From contig NC_091117.1 of NCBI RefSeq assembly GCF_040183065.1, positions 102,877,001 to 102,941,000 of the forward strand: 64,000 bases of DNA, written 5' to 3'. Shown here one piece after another: positions 63,270-64,000 of this stretch. Positions within the stretch are counted from its first letter, which is position 1. The number at the start of each line of letters is the position of its first letter. The DNA is from Periplaneta americana. Lineage: Eukaryota; Arthropoda; Insecta; Blattodea; Blattidae. Made by a program: the position numbers and the translations under genes. Under the pieces are notes generated by a model. That model saw nothing but the letters and a program-made list of their open reading frames with translations, did not search any database and was not told where the DNA came from.

Positions 63270-64000
63270 CATACCGGATGTGTAAGGAACTGCTTTTATT
63301 TTGTTGATTTGTGAAGTAATGCATTTAATATGCTAGTATAGTTTTCCTATTTTAAAAGGAGAATTCAGAAAGGTGAAAGTTGTAAATGACTGTGCATGGA
63401 CAATGTACGGCCACATTATTAAGTTAAATAGTTTTCCCTTCTGTCCAGATGTCTAATACACAATATAGAATGGAATACAAAAGCCTACACATAATGTAAC
63501 TTAATTTATAAAAGAAGTAATATTGGCATTTTGAGCTGTAATGGGAGCATTTGCTTATATTTTTAATTTCATAAAATGGCTAATTGCGAATTTCACTTTG
63601 GTTTTCAATGGTCACTGCTAATTAATTATAACCTTTATATACAGGGTGTTAGAGGTTTGAGTGCACAAATTTTAATAGGAGGTTCTTTGTATGAAATAGA
63701 ACCAATACTTCTACTGAAATATTTTTCTACAACGCATAGTTCAACCAATAAAAGTAAATTGTTTGGAAAGTTTCATTGCCAATGTTTTCATGTCTCTTTA
63801 AAATTGTAAGGTTTACTGTGAATGTCGTGATAGATATTAAAAGATGAAGAATTTATGTCTGTGTCTTTTTTGCATAAAGTGAACCATTTATTCACAAATT
63901 AATGCTGAAATTTTATTATCTGTACTTTCTGTGTAACTAAACCATTAGTATTGTACGTGACATTAATTTAACGTAAAATGTAGCTAGGAATCTGCTGAAA
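62700..64000. other. AT-rich DNA; (ATT)n at 63199-63268 and a Tc1-like end
   Basis: TACAGGGTGTTAGAGG at 63641 looks like an IS630/Tc1-type terminus, with no partner inside the window. No gene was recognised. Confidence 0.45.

Overview
The window looks like non-genic, transposon-rich insect DNA. It is AT-rich, carries long ATT/AT/CT/CTT microsatellites and many tRNA-derived SINEs, and shows no operon structure or long host open reading frame. The SINE types and one LINE protein (YADD reverse transcriptase ending in a [19 protein letters not shown] tail) resemble repeats I associate with cockroaches, probably Periplaneta-like. That assignment is from memory, and no host marker gene confirms it.

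Layout. 1-480 has a GC-rich start with a possible splice donor and a short open stretch. 2.4-2.9 kb is a SINE inserted inside another SINE. 5.2-5.8 kb is an inverted pair of tRNA-like cassettes. 8.8-11.9 kb is a pogo/Tigger-type element (TA target duplication) whose right terminus was hit by a PIF/Harbinger element. 12.4-13.5 kb is a broken Tc1-like transposase. 13.6-15.5 kb is an hAT element with an exact 8-bp target duplication and a SINE in its reading frame. 15.96-16.73 kb is a short hAT element with a SINE. 18.1-18.5 kb is a MITE. 18.6-22.9 kb is an hAT-like shell split by a 3-kb element with 58-bp TIRs and a THAP gene remnant. 25.0-25.4 kb is a nearly perfect palindrome and 25.6-25.8 kb a small MITE. 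28.2-29.6 kb is a LINE inside an ATT microsatellite. 30.8-32.2 kb is a TA-flanked element holding a SINE. 33.2-34.5 kb is a DUF4817-type Tc1-like element holding a SINE. 36-37.2 kb holds foldback and SINE sequence. 39.2-40.1 kb is a LINE copy (13-bp target duplication) inside an hAT dimerisation domain. 42.0-44.4 kb is a transposon gene split by a TIR element that itself holds a SINE. 46.75-49.86 kb is a 3.1-kb DNA transposon with termini GGGTCATTCCATG and a DDE-like protein. 50.8-52.1 kb is an hAT element, and 52.2-52.7, 56.9-58.1 and 58.8-59.8 kb are mariner remnants. 60-61.2 kb has LINE 3' and Helitron helicase remnants. 61.4-62.2 kb is a second, shorter element with GGGTAATTCCAT termini.

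No intact host gene was recognised and every transposase is interrupted, so the window records layered insertions rather than a working pathway. The most novel material is the GGGT(C/A)ATTCCAT transposon family (4-bp target duplications beginning TT, plus arrays of subterminal motifs) and the tRNA-like cassettes, which share leader and trailer sequence but have different anticodon loops. Family names come from visible motifs and memory; no database search was possible.
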